DNA of 64,000 nucleotides, from the NCBI GenBank assembly GCA_025331125.1, contig JAOALB010000026.1, forward strand, positions 186,001 to 250,000. Reading direction: 5' to 3'. Below, in pieces: positions 42,518 through 56,200 of the stretch. The notes under the pieces are model-generated. The model was not told the origin of the DNA and searched no databases. It worked only from the letters and a program-made list of their open reading frames with translations. The DNA is from Mycogone perniciosa. Lineage: Eukaryota > Ascomycota > Sordariomycetes > Hypocreales > Hypocreaceae. Each line of letters begins with the position of its first letter. Position 1 is the stretch's first letter. The position numbers were made by a program, and so were the translations under genes.

Positions 42518-43322
42518 AAGGCGTTAGACAGGCATGAGGATATCGCAGAGGGAATGTGGGGAGAACATGGAGTTAGTCTAGTTTATAGGGTGCGGCGTTA
42601 TGGTGGATAACTTCATCTTTTGTCTAATGGGCATGACGACCGACCCCACGTCGAAAATGACATGGTTTAGTGTTGAATACAATACATATATGTATAGTCA
42701 ATTCTTGTGGGCTGTCATGACTGTGAGTGAGTCAACTTGTCGTATTTATGGAGTATACTCTGTTCGGATAGCCTTGACGGCCATTTCTATTACTCCGAGT
42801 AATAATACTAATCGTTAATAGAATCTGCATAATAGTTCATATTCGCATTCGGCTGTCGAATGCATCACCGTATGGAGAATGGTGTAGTGGATTTACGGAG
42901 CTATCGGGGTGGGGAAACCGGCTGAGCCGGGCGGGAGGCCGAGACTGGAGCTGACGAATTCTAGCGAGTTGATTGGAGTGGCTTTGGATAGATGGTATAT
43001 AAGTAGAACTGCACTGCAGACAGAGCTGAAACTTGGATTCGAGAGAGATTTCTGCAGCTAAGAATTCTGATTGTGCATCTCCTCCCGCCTGTCAATTTCA
43101 TCCCCGTTCGTGATCGAGTGCAGGGTAGCTGGACAGGTTTTACATCAACTGGGAGCGCAAGCAATATCAGGACGATTGATCGGGCTATTGGCAAGCTGAA
43201 GGACAGTTACTCGGGCTTTACATTTACTGCTAAGCCTTTATCTCTTCCAGGAGACGCCATCCTGGAGTCATCCAGAGCCTATCACACCTTCTATTATATC
43301 ATCATATCACATCACCATCACC
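42518..43322. other. Intergenic, CDC16 to DUF1757 gene
   Basis: No gene recognised. A/T-rich with a palindromic patch near 42795 (TTACTCCGAGTAA). A long frame at 43073-43582 is out of frame with the downstream gene and is rejected. Confidence 0.5.
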
Positions 43323-43853
43323 ATGTCTCGCTTCTTCCCTCACACTCCCTACGCAGAGGATCAACCTCTCGCCCACACCATTCTCACAACCCACGTCCTC
43401 ACCCGCGCCATCACCACCGGCACCGTCATCGGCATTGCCCTCGTGGGTATCCGCCAATCCATCCCCTCCCTCCGGCGCCCCGGGCCCCTCCCGGAGAAAC
43501 TCCTCCTCAACTCCTCCCGATCGATCGTCATCACCACGGCAATAGTCGGCCTGGGTCTCACGGGGCGGATGTGGGGCCGTGAGAAAATCGAGTGGCAGGA
43601 TCGGAGCTGGAGATTGCTGGAAAATAGAGGACAGGTTGAGACGGATGATTGGACGTATGCGGGTATAGGCGTGGCGGCGGTGGCGACGGCGTTGAGGGGA
43701 GGTGCTGGGCCGGCGAAGTTGGGGTGGCAGGGCGTGACAGGGGCACTGGGGATGGGGAGTGTGGGAGGGATGGTAGGGTATATGGCCTGGAGGTATGGAG
43801 TGAATGGGGGCAAGTTTGTGGAGAAGGATAAGGGGGAGAGGAAGGGCATCTGA
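43323..43853 (+). CDS. DUF1757 integral membrane protein
   Basis: A single-exon 176-residue protein of a fungus-specific family of unknown function. Hydrophobic segments are TTGTVIGIALVGI (about 31-43), SIVITTAIVGLGLTG (about 67-81), a Gly/Ala-rich segment near 111-125 and GMGSVGGMVGYMAW (about 142-155), suggesting three or four membrane passes. The N-terminus (MSRFFPHTPYAEDQPL) and the conserved GREKIEWQDRSWRL block fit the family as I recall it. The start is the first ATG, and it follows a CACCATCACC-rich leader. Confidence 0.8.
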   Translation: MSRFFPHTPYAEDQPLAHTILTTHVLTRAITTGTVIGIALVGIRQSIPSLRRPGPLPEKLLLNSSRSIVITTAIVGLGLTGRMWGREKIEWQDRSWRLLENRGQVETDDWTYAGIGVAAVATALRGGAGPAKLGWQGVTGALGMGSVGGMVGYMAWRYGVNGGKFVEKDKGERKGI

Positions 43854-44042
43854 GGGATAATGGCTTGGAGAGGCAAGGATCTGAGGGTCTTGGTCTTGTG
43901 ATGTTCAAAATGTATTAGTAAGAACAACAGAATCAATGGATATGAACTGGCTCGCTCTTGTATCTAATACGACCCATCTATGTAACATATTGTTTTATAT
44001 TGATATCTAGCCAGACTCGTGTCGATGTCATAAATCTTGCGT

Positions 44043-46388
44043 CTAAAACTTCGCCTGTGGCTCCACCAACTCCTCAATCTTCTGGAACTGGTAAAAGAAC
44101 TCCAAGCTCTGCGGATTAAACAATGTCCCGCTTGCCTTGATCGTCTTCCCAGAAATGATGGCCTTGACCGGCAACTCCACCTTCTTGCCATTGACCGTAA
44201 CCTATACACACTGGTTAATAACAAGATATCCATGAGCAGGCGGAATGCATCAACTTACCGGAACCTCTTGCATTTCAAACACGTACTTCGGCACATGTCT
44301 CTTCGTCAACTCCTTTCCAATCGTCCCCTTAATCTTCGCCAGCAACGCCTTATCCAACTTGACCCCATTCCTCATCAACAAGAACAACACGACTCTCTCA
44401 TCTACATCACTCGGTCTTCTCTGTCCCACGCACAAACTCTCTGCTATCTCGGCTGGGAACCATCTTTCCAGCACCGCATAAATATCCGAGCTGCCAAACC
44501 GCACACCACTCGGGTTCAGTACACCGTCTGATCGACCTAGCATCAAAACTGCCTTTGTGACGGGGTGGATAGCGCAGAAGTCGCCCTGTGACCACACGTC
44601 TTTGAAGCGTGCGTAATACGCATTGTGGTATTTTGGCCCAGGGGTTGCTGCTTCGGGGCCATCGTTCCAGAGATAGATGGGAATATTGGGGAAAGCCGCC
44701 GTGGCTACGAGATCTCCAGGCGTGCCTTCAGGCAAGGGAGTGCCAACGCTGCCCTCTGGGAGGTCATGGTCAAAGACTGCGATGGGAACACCAAGGGCGC
44801 CGTTCATACAGCCGCCCACGTAGAGGGGATCAAGGGGGTTATCAATGGCGAAACATCCAGCCTGTCCAGGGTCAGCACATCACTAATCACCAAGAGCAAA
44901 TGGACGGGTATAAACTCACAACATCTGTTCCTCCAGACATGTTACACAGCTGAACACGAGGTGGGAAGGCCTCGTCGTAGAACCACTCAAACATCTGATC
45001 CGGCAACACCATTCCCGTGCACACCACCCTCTTTAGACTTGATAGATCCGCCACCTCTCGAGGCGAAATCTTGTTCTTCATCAGCTCGCCCATCCACCGC
45101 GGACTGATCCCCAAACTCGTCACCTTCTGCTCCTCCACGATGCGCAGAAGCAGCTTCAAGTCCGGCACGAATGGCGAGCCATCATACGCAACAGCTCGCC
45201 CACCGGAGACCATGTGGCCCACGCTGCTGAGGAACATGATCCATCCTGTCGTCGTGTATTGCAACCCAACGTCCGTATGGCGCAGGTTGTGATGCAAGAC
45301 AGCCTCGCGACTATGGCATAAAGACAGTGGACCTATTGCATGGACGATGGCTTTGGGGATGCCTGTCGTGCCGGAGGAGTAGTAGATCAAGATTGGCTCT
45401 TGGAAGTCAATTCGCTCAAAGGGAGGAGGCACCTTATTTGCGCCAGCTTCGAGGAATTGCTCCAATCTCTCAGTGTTGGGGATTAAGGACGTGTCGTAGG
45501 GGGTGTCGAAGCGTTGGACGATGACGAACTTCTCCAACCGATCGCATTCTTTCATGCCCTCCATCATGCCCTTGATCTTATCCCTCAGATCGACAATCTT
45601 GCCATTATACAAGGCTCCATCGTCGAAGAAGACAAACTGCTCACCCGTCAGCGCCCTCAAATCCCCTCTTTTGTTTCAAGAATCGACTCAAGCCCTTTAC
45701 TCACCTTGGGATTGATCTGCACCGTCCTCTGCAGCAGTCCTCCCACGCCCATATCCGTCGAACTACTGCTAAATATCGCCCCCAACCACGCTGTTGCCAA
45801 AAACACAGTCAGTATCCTCATCGAGTGGCCTCCTACCATCACCACCCGATCTCCCTTCTTCAACCCTCTCTCCTTTAATGCTGCCGCCAACTTGCCCGCC
45901 TCACGTCGCAGCTCCCCCCACGAGACATGCCTAACAGACGTGTTCCCCTCACGGACCTCCGTCATCGCAATCTTAGCATCCTCCTTCAAGCGTGTGGACC
46001 GCTCTCCAGGAGTTTGCCCGGGCATGTAGAGGAAGTTCTCGCTCCAATTCATGCGCACGCCTTCGAACCACCGCGGGAGTTTTGAGATGGGGATCGACTC
46101 ATCCACGACGGTGGTGTAGTTGCCCTCGTGGATATAGGGTCTGAACTCCCAGAGCAGGCTGTAGAACTTGGCGCGGTTGTCGCAGGACCATTTGTAGAGG
46201 TCGTTGAAACACTGTCAGAGATTGTAAGTATGTTGTTTGGTATGAGCATCCTATGAAGCATCTATTTCACGTCTTACCTGTAGATTGAGACCATATGTTT
46301 TGTTGGCCTCTTGCATGAAACCCCACATGTTTGTGCTCTTAGGATCGGGATGCTCCCAGAGCTTTCGCGGCATCTTGTTCATATCCAT
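44043..46388 (-). CDS. Acetoacetyl-CoA synthetase
   Basis: A 698-residue acyl-CoA synthetase of the acetoacetate-CoA ligase type (ANL superfamily), which activates acetoacetate with ATP and CoA in the cytosol. Five inferred minus-strand exons are 46388-46278, 46211-45705, 45636-44920, 44861-44259 and 44201-44043; all introns are phase 0 and 56-68 nt. The joins give INPK-FVFFDDGALYNGK and SGGTDV-AGCF, as the family requires. The P-loop is YYSSGTTGIPKAIVH, with later QGDFCAIHP and GRSDGVLNPSGVRFGSSDIY (adenylation signature). The catalytic lysine region is TVNGKKVELPVK. The start is the first in-frame ATG (MDMNKMPRKLWEHP); a second is three codons on. A short upstream exon cannot be excluded. 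Confidence 0.93.
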
Positions 46389-47233
46389 GATTGCGGGCCA
46401 ACCACACTTTTGGAAAATAAAAGGCAAATCCGATAAGCACAAAACAGTTCAATCTTACTTATTTCTAGAGTCTCTTGTAGCAATGTCTATTTCTGAATCT
46501 CCAGAGATATCGTAACAAACTCTCCCGAGTCCCAAGACTTACACCAGACCAGCCACCTTTTATACCCGCTCTGTCGGTCAACCATAGCTAGCCGAGGATA
46601 ACGCATCTTAGGCTCCTTGTCCATGTCATCTGCAGCGTCTCGCAAGCCCAGCCAACCAGAGCCTATTGTGTGTTGGTTTGTGTCGGATCCTAGACATGGA
46701 GTAGGACAATAGTTCCCTGTCTGGAGTTCTGCGGACCTCGGGATAAAGACCAGAGTGGGCCCTCCAATGTGCGGGGTGTCGCACTGAATCCTAATATTGC
46801 GGCCCGTGGATCGCCGAACCTTGTTCTGTGGATTGATTAATGCGTATTGTCCTCCGATCTCGTCTCTATTGTAGTACTTCGTAATAGTAGTATATACTAT
46901 TAATACTGCTACTCAGCAATCGGCATAGCAAAATTCATAAACTTCTTGTACTTTGATTGATTAGTTATGTAGCTACCATATGCTCCGCATAGTAACGGGG
47001 CCTTGAAATAAACCCTCGTCCTTTTCTCATCATACTGCTCACAAACAACCCTATTCTAGCCACATCCTATCATACCTCGCACCGAAGGCAATGTACTCAT
47101 ACACCCCCCGTTCCTTTTACCGGAAACGCCTTGCTGGAAAGAAACACTGAAAGGTCATCCCTCCCTACACCTGTCCGCCAAATATGCCCTAGACCCCCTT
47201 CCCCCCTAAGAATCAAATAGAAAGAAAACAGCA
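46389..47233. other. Intergenic, AACS promoter to TRA1 3' end
   Basis: No gene. Contains the acetoacetyl-CoA synthetase promoter (A/T-rich near 46870-46990) and the TRA1 3' region. Confidence 0.55.
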
Positions 47234-50200
47234 TTACATATATGGCATCCACAATGCGTCGCACTGCGCAAGATTCATTGGGTTCACCGCCTTGGCGATG
47301 GCGTCAATGACTGTCTGGTTCGCAGGCAAGTTCCCTGATGGGTTGTGAGCCAGGCTGATGGCTCGCTTCACAATCGAGTCGCTGTTGACTTGCACCGAGT
47401 CGCGCAGCTGGCTCTCGCTGATTCCGCTTCGGTGGTTGCTTGTCAGCCAGAAGATCATCTCGTCTCGTACAAACAAAGTCAGAGCATGTTCAAGCTCCTG
47501 CTCGGGCTCCGTCAGGCATCGCGCAATCGCCATGACTGAGCAGGCAAAGATGCCTTCCATAGCCAGAGGGCCCATGAGAGTTTGCAAGTTCGGCGTCAGA
47601 CGGAACGGCACCGGCTCCGGGTTGTGGAAGAACGGCTTCGACGCACTCATGTAAGACATGAGCTCAGAGCCCCAGATGTTGCCGGATCCTCGGGCAATGT
47701 TCATCTTAGCGGGATACCGGTTGTGCATGTACAGAATATAGGTCATAAATGTCAACGCCGATAGCTGATACGAGAATTGACGTCGGAAGAGCCAGAATTC
47801 TGCAAACTGAGGGAACACCTGCTGGAAATACTCTAGCGCCACTGTAGACGGCACCCATTTCTCCTGAATCGCGTTGAACACCTCCAGCCGCGCCGTCGGG
47901 TTCAGTTCGGGCTTGCTCTGTACAATATTGTCAGCAATCGTGTCTACTAATCCTATCATTGGCTTGTGAGAGAAACTAACCTGGCCCTTAGACTCCAGCA
48001 CACCCCGGAGCTTTTCCAATGTGAACAATATGGGCTCATCCTTGGACATACCCATCCGTCTGCAGTGGTCCTCGTAAACGCCATGCAGCGTGATGTAGGA
48101 TGTATCCTCTTGCACAATTCTGATGTGTGGCGCCAGAGGGACCATCAATGGCAGGGTAAACCGTAGATCGCGGCGTCGGCTCTCCTTCTTTCGGCTTAGT
48201 GTTTGGTTGAGATGCCGGAAGAGCTGTAAAATCCTCTCTTCACGCCGGCAGTGTCTCGCGGCAGGATGCTGCACAGCCCACGAGTGAACACTGCCATCAT
48301 GGCCACGCATCTTGAGTCTGCGGTATGAAGCGTTGATCGAACGTACCAGGTCGACGTTGGGTAGGAACCGTTCGATGCGGATAAAGTCTTGGTTCTTATC
48401 CTTATGCTGCAGGTACTGGCCAGGGATCTCGACCTCGTCAAACTTCTGGTACCGGAACTCACTAAGGTGGGGAGAGAACGCCTCGAGAGGCGCGTGTCCA
48501 ATACGGCGGTCCAATTTCTCCTCGAACTTGGTCCGCCAACGCCGTAGCTTGTGAATGTACTCATACATTGTAGGCTTGACCTCAACAAAGTCCGCCTCAA
48601 ATGATTTCTTGATATGACTGGGCAGAATTGTCTCCGCGAACCTAGTGATATTGGTCTCTGTGGCTGGCGGAAGCTTGACACTCTTGGCAAACGAGGCAGG
48701 TGTCCGACTAACATACGTCAGTGCATCATTAAGCAGTGCAGCGATAAGTCGGTAGGCGTCTTCATCCGGCGGGCACTTGAAGTGTTTCTGAATCTGATCT
48801 ACCATTGTCTCCATTGAGAGCGCCAACAGCGGGAAAGCCGTCTTCAGTACCGACATAATTTCCTCTGTGAGTTCCCATGGCGGCCTCTTCTGACCAGGCT
48901 GTTGCTGACCCTGCACCTGCTGCGGTTGCTGTTCCTGGCCCTGTCCACCGTTGGCGGCTGGGGCAGTCGTTGTGGTGCCGTTTGTGTCGTTGCTTTCCGT
49001 CTTGATTTGAGTGGCCTCGCCTGCGTTTGCGGTCCCTGGCCGAGGCATACCTCCCCCAACCTTGGGTTCTTGTTTTACCAACGCAGGGGAAGCCATTGGC
49101 TTGCCGTTGGCCGCCGCCGCCACAGACTGAGCTCGTTGCCGTGCCTTCTCCTTGGCTTCCTGGTTCTTCTTGATAGCAACCATATCCTCTCGGTTTGTCC
49201 GAAGCTGGAAGTACAAGGCTTGAGGGTATGATTTGGCGATGCTGAGCAGAATCTGGTAAACACGAGGAGCTTCTTTGTGACCCAATCCAGTCAACAGCTG
49301 AGGAATGAACGTGATCCAGTACCACGTTGGAGTCTCGCCTTTAAAGTCATCGAATCCCAAGGCGATAGTACCCTTGGCGTCGTCCAAGCTTAGGAGCCAG
49401 AGGATCCTGGCCAGTAGTTTTCGGGACTTCGCGCTCTTGTAACTACCTGCCGCCTGCAAGTACGACGTCAATGCCTGTCTTGCAGCATTCAAGTCTGACG
49501 GATCTTCTTTGAACTTGCGGTCGTTGAAATAGCCCCATTCCGCCCATGCCTTGGCCGCACCAATATCAAAGTATAGCGCGGTACCATACGCCGAGTCAGC
49601 CTCGTCCTTCTGCTTCAGTTTCTCCAGGAACATGCCCTTGAGAGTGTAGAATTCAGCCTTCTGCTGCGGATTGAAGTAGTTGAGATTTGTGTTGTTGATG
49701 ACCTCCAAACCGCTTGTTAGTTCCTCAGGGTTTTCGTAATGGCACCTGGCCTGTTCTCTAAGCTTCAGGAAGGCTTCCTGGATCTCGATGTTGGGAAGCG
49801 TGTAGATGCGACTCAATTGACTGATGCAAACTTCGGGCAAGCTATGCTTGCGGGCTACATGAGCGAACCTGTTTATTATCCAGGCCGTCTCATGGTACCC
49901 ACGGTAGGCAAAGGAAGACGCACCCCCTGCATTCTGCTGGCCTTGTTGGGGTAGCAGCTGGAGGTAGGTCTGGTTGATGAGATTGAAGATGTGTTGTCTC
50001 CAAGTCACCAAATCTTGCCAAGCCGTGATATCGTCCCATATGTTGGGTAGTCGATCGCGCCAGGCTCCAAGCAACAGCTTCAACTCGCCTGACTTGACGT
50101 CAAGATTTGACGCGTTTGTGTTCGCCAAGCTCTGACAGATGACGCTAGCATCGTGCAATTCCACAAGTTGCTGGAAGTTTTGGAGCAGTGGGATGTGAGC

Positions 50201-53200
50201 ATTGGTCAGCCTGACTGGAAGCTGATGCCACTTCCTAATGGACAGTTGTATCGCTTCGTCGCATACACGAGCAAAGTCGTTGGCAGCCTCTTGCTGGTTG
50301 TGGAATTTGAGAAGAGACATGAATGCCTGGAAGAACGCCCGACGTGGTGTTGGGGCATCCATAACACCTTTGATGATGTTATCAAGGGCCTCCCGATGTT
50401 GCTCATCTTGCCACATTTCCGTGTTACGCCAGGCACATTCGAGTAGCAGGTCCTGGAAATTTTCGTGCTTGGCGAAGTCCTGGAGGATCTCCCATTGTTG
50501 CAATTTCTGAGCGCACAACACCCAGTGATCTTCCCAGAGCATGTACTCAGCTTGCGAAAACGGAATCACGCCAGTTCTTGCCTTGATCTGGGCGTTCTCG
50601 TACAGCTTTTGGGCCTTGTCCCACATTCCATTCTGTTCGTAAGAAAGGCCAGCGTTGGTCTCGACAAATTGACAGCGCCGTCTCCATGTTCCGTAAAACA
50701 GATCATCCTCCTGCAGAGACGTATACAAATCCACAAGGGCATCCAAGTTACTCTCGCGAACCGTGGCCGACTCCTTGCCCGGTTTGATTGCAGCATTTTC
50801 TAACTGAACCAGCGCTGTATACCAGGCATCATATGTCTTGGCCTCGAATTTCAGGACGTGTGGAGGAAGCTTGCAGTCCGGCCAGGTCTTTGCAGCACCC
50901 TCTACCAGGGATTGAACGACGTTTGGACGCTTGTCAATCTGACGACTGTGGTAGTCCTTGGTTAACAAAGCTACCATTCCACGTTCGAGATCTGGTCGCT
51001 CATCCCGAATTGTGGCAGACCAGTATATCGGGAACGCTGTGACCCAAAGCCGATGAGCCAGTTGATTATCGATGTGCTGTAACTGCATCAGTGGCTCAAT
51101 CAGATCTCGAACCTTGACGTCGCCAATTTCAGACATGAATCGGCGGTGGCTTGCCATCAAGGCCTCGAACTTATCATCAGACATCATATTAGGCTCTCTG
51201 TTGTCCTTGTCCTTGGGATAGACGGCAGCCAGCTGGGATGGGGCGATAACTTTGAAGTCGTCCGAGTGAAGCTGTATGTTCGTATTCAACTCCACAGCAC
51301 CAAGTAGGAGCTGGTTAGCTTGAGCAAGCCAGTAAGAGTCGGCAAGAGTATCCCAATTCTGCGAAGTCAGAATGTATGAGAGACGGACGCTAGCAGTTTT
51401 GGATAAGCTCTTGTCAAAGATGGCCATGAAGCGATTGCGCATCTCGACGTCGATTGCTCTGGTGCCAATAAGGAATGCATGCTCCATTCGCACAGTTAGC
51501 TCTGTCCGAGTTATTTTGGGGTCTTCATATATCCGAATCACAAGCTCCAAGAATTTTGACAACATCGTCGGATCTTGCCTGTGCTCAAAGGAGAGCATCT
51601 TGTGGAGAACTGCTGTCTTCTCCTTAAGAGTAGGCCAAGTTCCTTCGGACCGGAAAACCCAGCCTTCCACCATGCCCAGAATCTCTGTACACAATTCTAT
51701 GTGCATAGATTTCTCAACCAGGGTTGCTAGAACGCTCAAGAAAGGTCGCCGGTTATCGCCCAAAGTCTCCATCCGCAATGCTACGACCTGGATCTCTTTG
51801 ATCATCAACCTGGTTTGCATCTCAAGTTCATAAGCAGATAGCTCCCCTGCATTGCCGTTTGCATCCTGGTTTCGTTGATTCATGCCTGCCGCTTGACTTG
51901 CTAAGGCATTATAATGCTGAACGTGTTCCCTCGCGTGCTTGCTCTGCAGGGCTTTCATCAAAGATGATATGTGCTGATCAATAATGGCCGGCTTGCGATT
52001 TCCCACAGACCACAAAATATTGACGCCCGAAACATACAAATTGCTGTTCATTTGCTCTGTTGCCAGCTGTGAAAGATACGCCACAATCTCAGATGTTTGG
52101 ACTTCGGGTTCGGCGTCTGCGTCTGCGTCCTCCATAGGTGTATCCTCGGGCACCGCATCGAGTATGCGCTTGATGGTCGACTTGAGGTCTCGTCCATCAT
52201 CGTATTTCTTATCAGAAAGATGCAAACAATCCTGAATCTCGGGGTTTTCTGACTTCAGGCATTTCTCCAAGACTTTTTGCATCGCGGCGATATTCTTTTG
52301 AATCCATTCATCAGACTTGAAGTTCAGAATGATCCGAACTACTTGCAGAGTGTTGATGATATTCGTGAGAAACTTTTCGTCATATTTTTCCTTGTCAGTT
52401 GGGTCGGCATTGAGAATTCCTTGTGTCTTGTCACTTGCAAGGATGATATCGGTGACGTTAGGGAACAAGTCAAGATCGAGATCGCCCCAACATTGAGGCT
52501 GAACCAGGTTGTAGAGAAGAGTCATGGCTTTCTTGCAGAGTTCTATACTCGGCGGTGGTGGGACATTGAGTGAACTCGTAGTATTATCTCGAGGCTTGGC
52601 TGATGGCAATTGGTATCTTTCATTCAGCTGTGCAATGAACTCAACAAGATATTTAATCATCTTGAGCCGGAATTGAGGAGGAATCTGGTACTCGGGTCGG
52701 TCGCCAGCCAGCACACTCTGCCTCATCATTGGAGGCGACGCTATTGGCTGGTCACTATCCAGTTTCCGTTTCCGAGAAGTTGGAGATTCTGACAGTGCGC
52801 GTGATGCAAGGATAGGGGAATTCTTGCCCTCAATTCGCCATTGCTCCCAAGTCCAAATCAGCCACATCATATTAAGGGCCAGCTTCTTGCTTTCATGGGA
52901 GGGGTTCGGTGGGGCTGCGACTTTTCGCAGAGAGGAGATTATCAACATCGCATACTTGTCCCGGGCCTCATAGAACAGTTCTGGGTGCCTAACCAGGAAG
53001 TGGAAGATGCTTGTCATTTGCTGCACATTCTGTCCCTCATCAGCCAGTATGCGACGCGGTGCCACAGCCCAGGGGGCGTTGCGCTCGTTAGGCCCGGTGC
53101 CACAGCGCTTGGGCAGGACTGGTGCGATGAGCTCCAAGGCCTGGGTCACCAAAGCACGTCCTTCATTCTGGTTCGTCTTCAATAGAGAAAGATAGACTTG

Positions 53201-56200
53201 GCTAACAATCTTCGGCGGTGTTTCGTAATGAGCAATGAAATACCCAATCACCACATAAGCGGCGTGCTTGTTAATGACGTCGTCCAAGCGGATGAAGGTC
53301 CAGCCGAATTTAATGATGTCCTTCCGTGCCTCTTGGAGCGTTGTATGATAGTACTTGACAAGCATTGCCGACAGCTGCAGCACCTCGAAGCGAGTGTGGT
53401 CAATACCACGCTGTACTGAGTCGTCCGGTGTCATCTCAGGATGAACCTTCCATATCTTGCTGCTCACAGCATCAATTACGGATCGATCCATGAGCCTCTG
53501 GGTCCTGTTTTGGTCCGGCTGGTTCCAGTGTCGCATGACATCCATCGCAACGATTGGGTTGACGATGTAGTGCAGCAAGAAGTACTTGGTCTTGTTGGAG
53601 GCTATCTTCCCGGAATAAGTGTCTAAACAGCGCAGAAATGCCGTTTTCCAAAATTCCATCGAGTCACTACAGATAATATTCTCGTAGATGAAGGAGAAGA
53701 GCGGCTGAGTAGATCGAAGCTCCTCGGCCGTCACAGACTCAACTAGGCTGAAAAGTGCATCCAGATCTTTGGGTGTTCTCTCAAGGGACTTGACCAGAAT
53801 ATTCATCAACTGCTCGGCAGCTTGGTACGCGGGCAGTCGAAGGTAAGCCGGGACGTTGTAGCTCCGAATGTTAGTCTCAAGATCTTTGCCAACGGTCTTC
53901 AACCAAGCAATATTCTCCTTCTTGTCCATCCACCCACTGGAAGTAGACCAGTGACTGAGGGAATGGAGAATATGAATGGTGTTGACCACAGCAACGTACT
54001 TCTTGTCATTGTTCAAGGCTACGATTTCGTTGCACTTGCCAATCAACGCATCCAGATTCTCAGCAGTTATCTCTCTGAGAGGTGTACTGTCTGGATGGAG
54101 GAGTACTTGGGCCAATAGTCGTCCATACTTCAAATCGTCCAGCTTGCCCAGTAAGTATCCCCAAATTTCTTTTGGATACCGATTTAGGTAAAGGTAAATG
54201 GGCAAACGGAAAGGACTCTGGTGTGTGCGCCTAAGCCTCTCTTCAAGCCCAAGAAAGCAATCAATCAGACGCTCTTTAAATGCTTCGGCAGGAGCTGGCA
54301 GCAGATGAAAGATATTAAGAATAGCTGTGATGACTTTCATCTGAGGATGTTGCTCAAAGAATGTGAACGAAATTTGCTGCCAGGCGCTGGGCTCAACAAT
54401 GGATTCAATCTGGTCGAGCAGGCGAGCACCAATCTCTACCTTGAAGTAACTTGTAAGAAGCTTAAGAAGTCTTGATAAGTTATCCAATCCATGCGTGCTA
54501 AGTCTCTTTGGGTCAGAAAGGCTTTGCAAAACAGGGCGCAAACCACCCTGCAGCAAATCCTTCGGAAGCCGCCTGTCCACCGCAAGGACAGACTTCAGGG
54601 CATCATTCGCCGCGGCAATCGTCGGTTTCGATTCCGAGTACAGGCACTTGAAGAAAACGGACAGAATTTTCGCCTTTGTTTGGGTATTTGAAAACTCCTC
54701 GAAGGTCATCGCCCTGCTCAATAATTTGATACAGGAGACTCGAAGGTTGACGATGTGTTCGTGTGTTCGGAATTCCGCCGGCTTGTTTGCCAGTGACTCG
54801 TCATTTGCGTCTGCCAAAGCTAAAGACTCCATCAGCAGTCGATTGAGGTTTTCATCAAATGTAACCCAGTCATTCTTGAGGCTCATGTGATAGGTCATCG
54901 CGTTGATGTAGCCAATCTGGATAGGGAAGGGGAGGGCCCGCAGAGGTTTGGCATAGATTGGCTGCAAAAACCTGTCTTTGTAGGGCTCAACCAGTTCCCA
55001 GACCTCACAGTTTGCGGCCTTGGCGATGAGCTCGAGCGAGTTCTTCGCGGTTTCACGAACGAACTTGTTCATATGCGAAAGTTCGTTGTTAAACTGCATA
55101 CAGATTTGGGCAAGTCGAGGCTGTTTCACTTGCGGTTGGCCAGGCTGTTGTTGGATGGGAAGAGCGTCCTCTTTCTTGATATTCTTGGTGATCCGCTTGA
55201 GCAGAACCTCGAGACTGGTCTGGGCAAGACACCTTGTCTTCTCCGGAAGGTCCAAAGGCATATCCTTGATCACGTACATGAGAGCACGGATGAACTCAGC
55301 CTGCTTCGTTGCTACCCAGTTGTCCCCCAAGTCCAGCTCCGTAAGCAGGAAATTGATGCCCAGACTACCCCCTGTCTTGGTGAACCACTCCTCCTCATAG
55401 CAGCTATGACAAAAGGTACTGCTTAGATAACTGAATAATGGCAACCGACCCACATTACTTTCAGCGCCAAAGATGACAGCCGTGCATCTATATAGTTCTC
55501 GGATTGCTCGTGTTGCCGCTTCACGAACGTCCGGGTGATCAGATGCAAGTGACTCAACTATGGCGTCCGATAGGACACGAGTATCGATATGCAGGGGCCC
55601 CTCGCCAGCTTTGGGATCAAAGGGATTGAAGTTGCGCTTAAAATCGACCAAGGACCGACCAACTTCAATAAGAACAAAGTGCCTGCAAACATCAAGAAGG
55701 AAAGCATCCGACTCCTGCTTGAAATCGGGCACCGACTGTGAGAACATGAGTGCCTTGAGCAAACTCTTTGTAGTCTTGTCCTGTTCATCTTTCTTGGGGA
55801 TGGACCTCTCGCGACTGGATACTTCAAACGGAGTGAAGTTGATCTCTGTCTTGCGAGCTAGAAGATCCTGAGCCTGTAGTCTGACAATCCTAGGGAAATC
55901 GTCAGGAAGTTGATCGAAGCCGATTCGCAATTTGAGCTGAGCCTTAATAAAGTGAAGAGCTTGCTTTTTGTAGGAGTCGTCATATTGTCGATTCTGGTTG
56001 TTCTTATTGGTCCTTGGCACCTCCATCAGTTTCTGGATAGCGAAGTCAATACCAAGATCTGCTGGGAAAGCCCTGTCCTTCTTCGATCCAATGAGGCGCA
56101 GATCAAAGCTAGAAGGGTCATCTGCGTATCCTCTGTATGTAAGAGGCACTGCGCCAGTCATAAACTTGCGATTCCTTCCTCCAAGTTTCCCCAAAATCCT

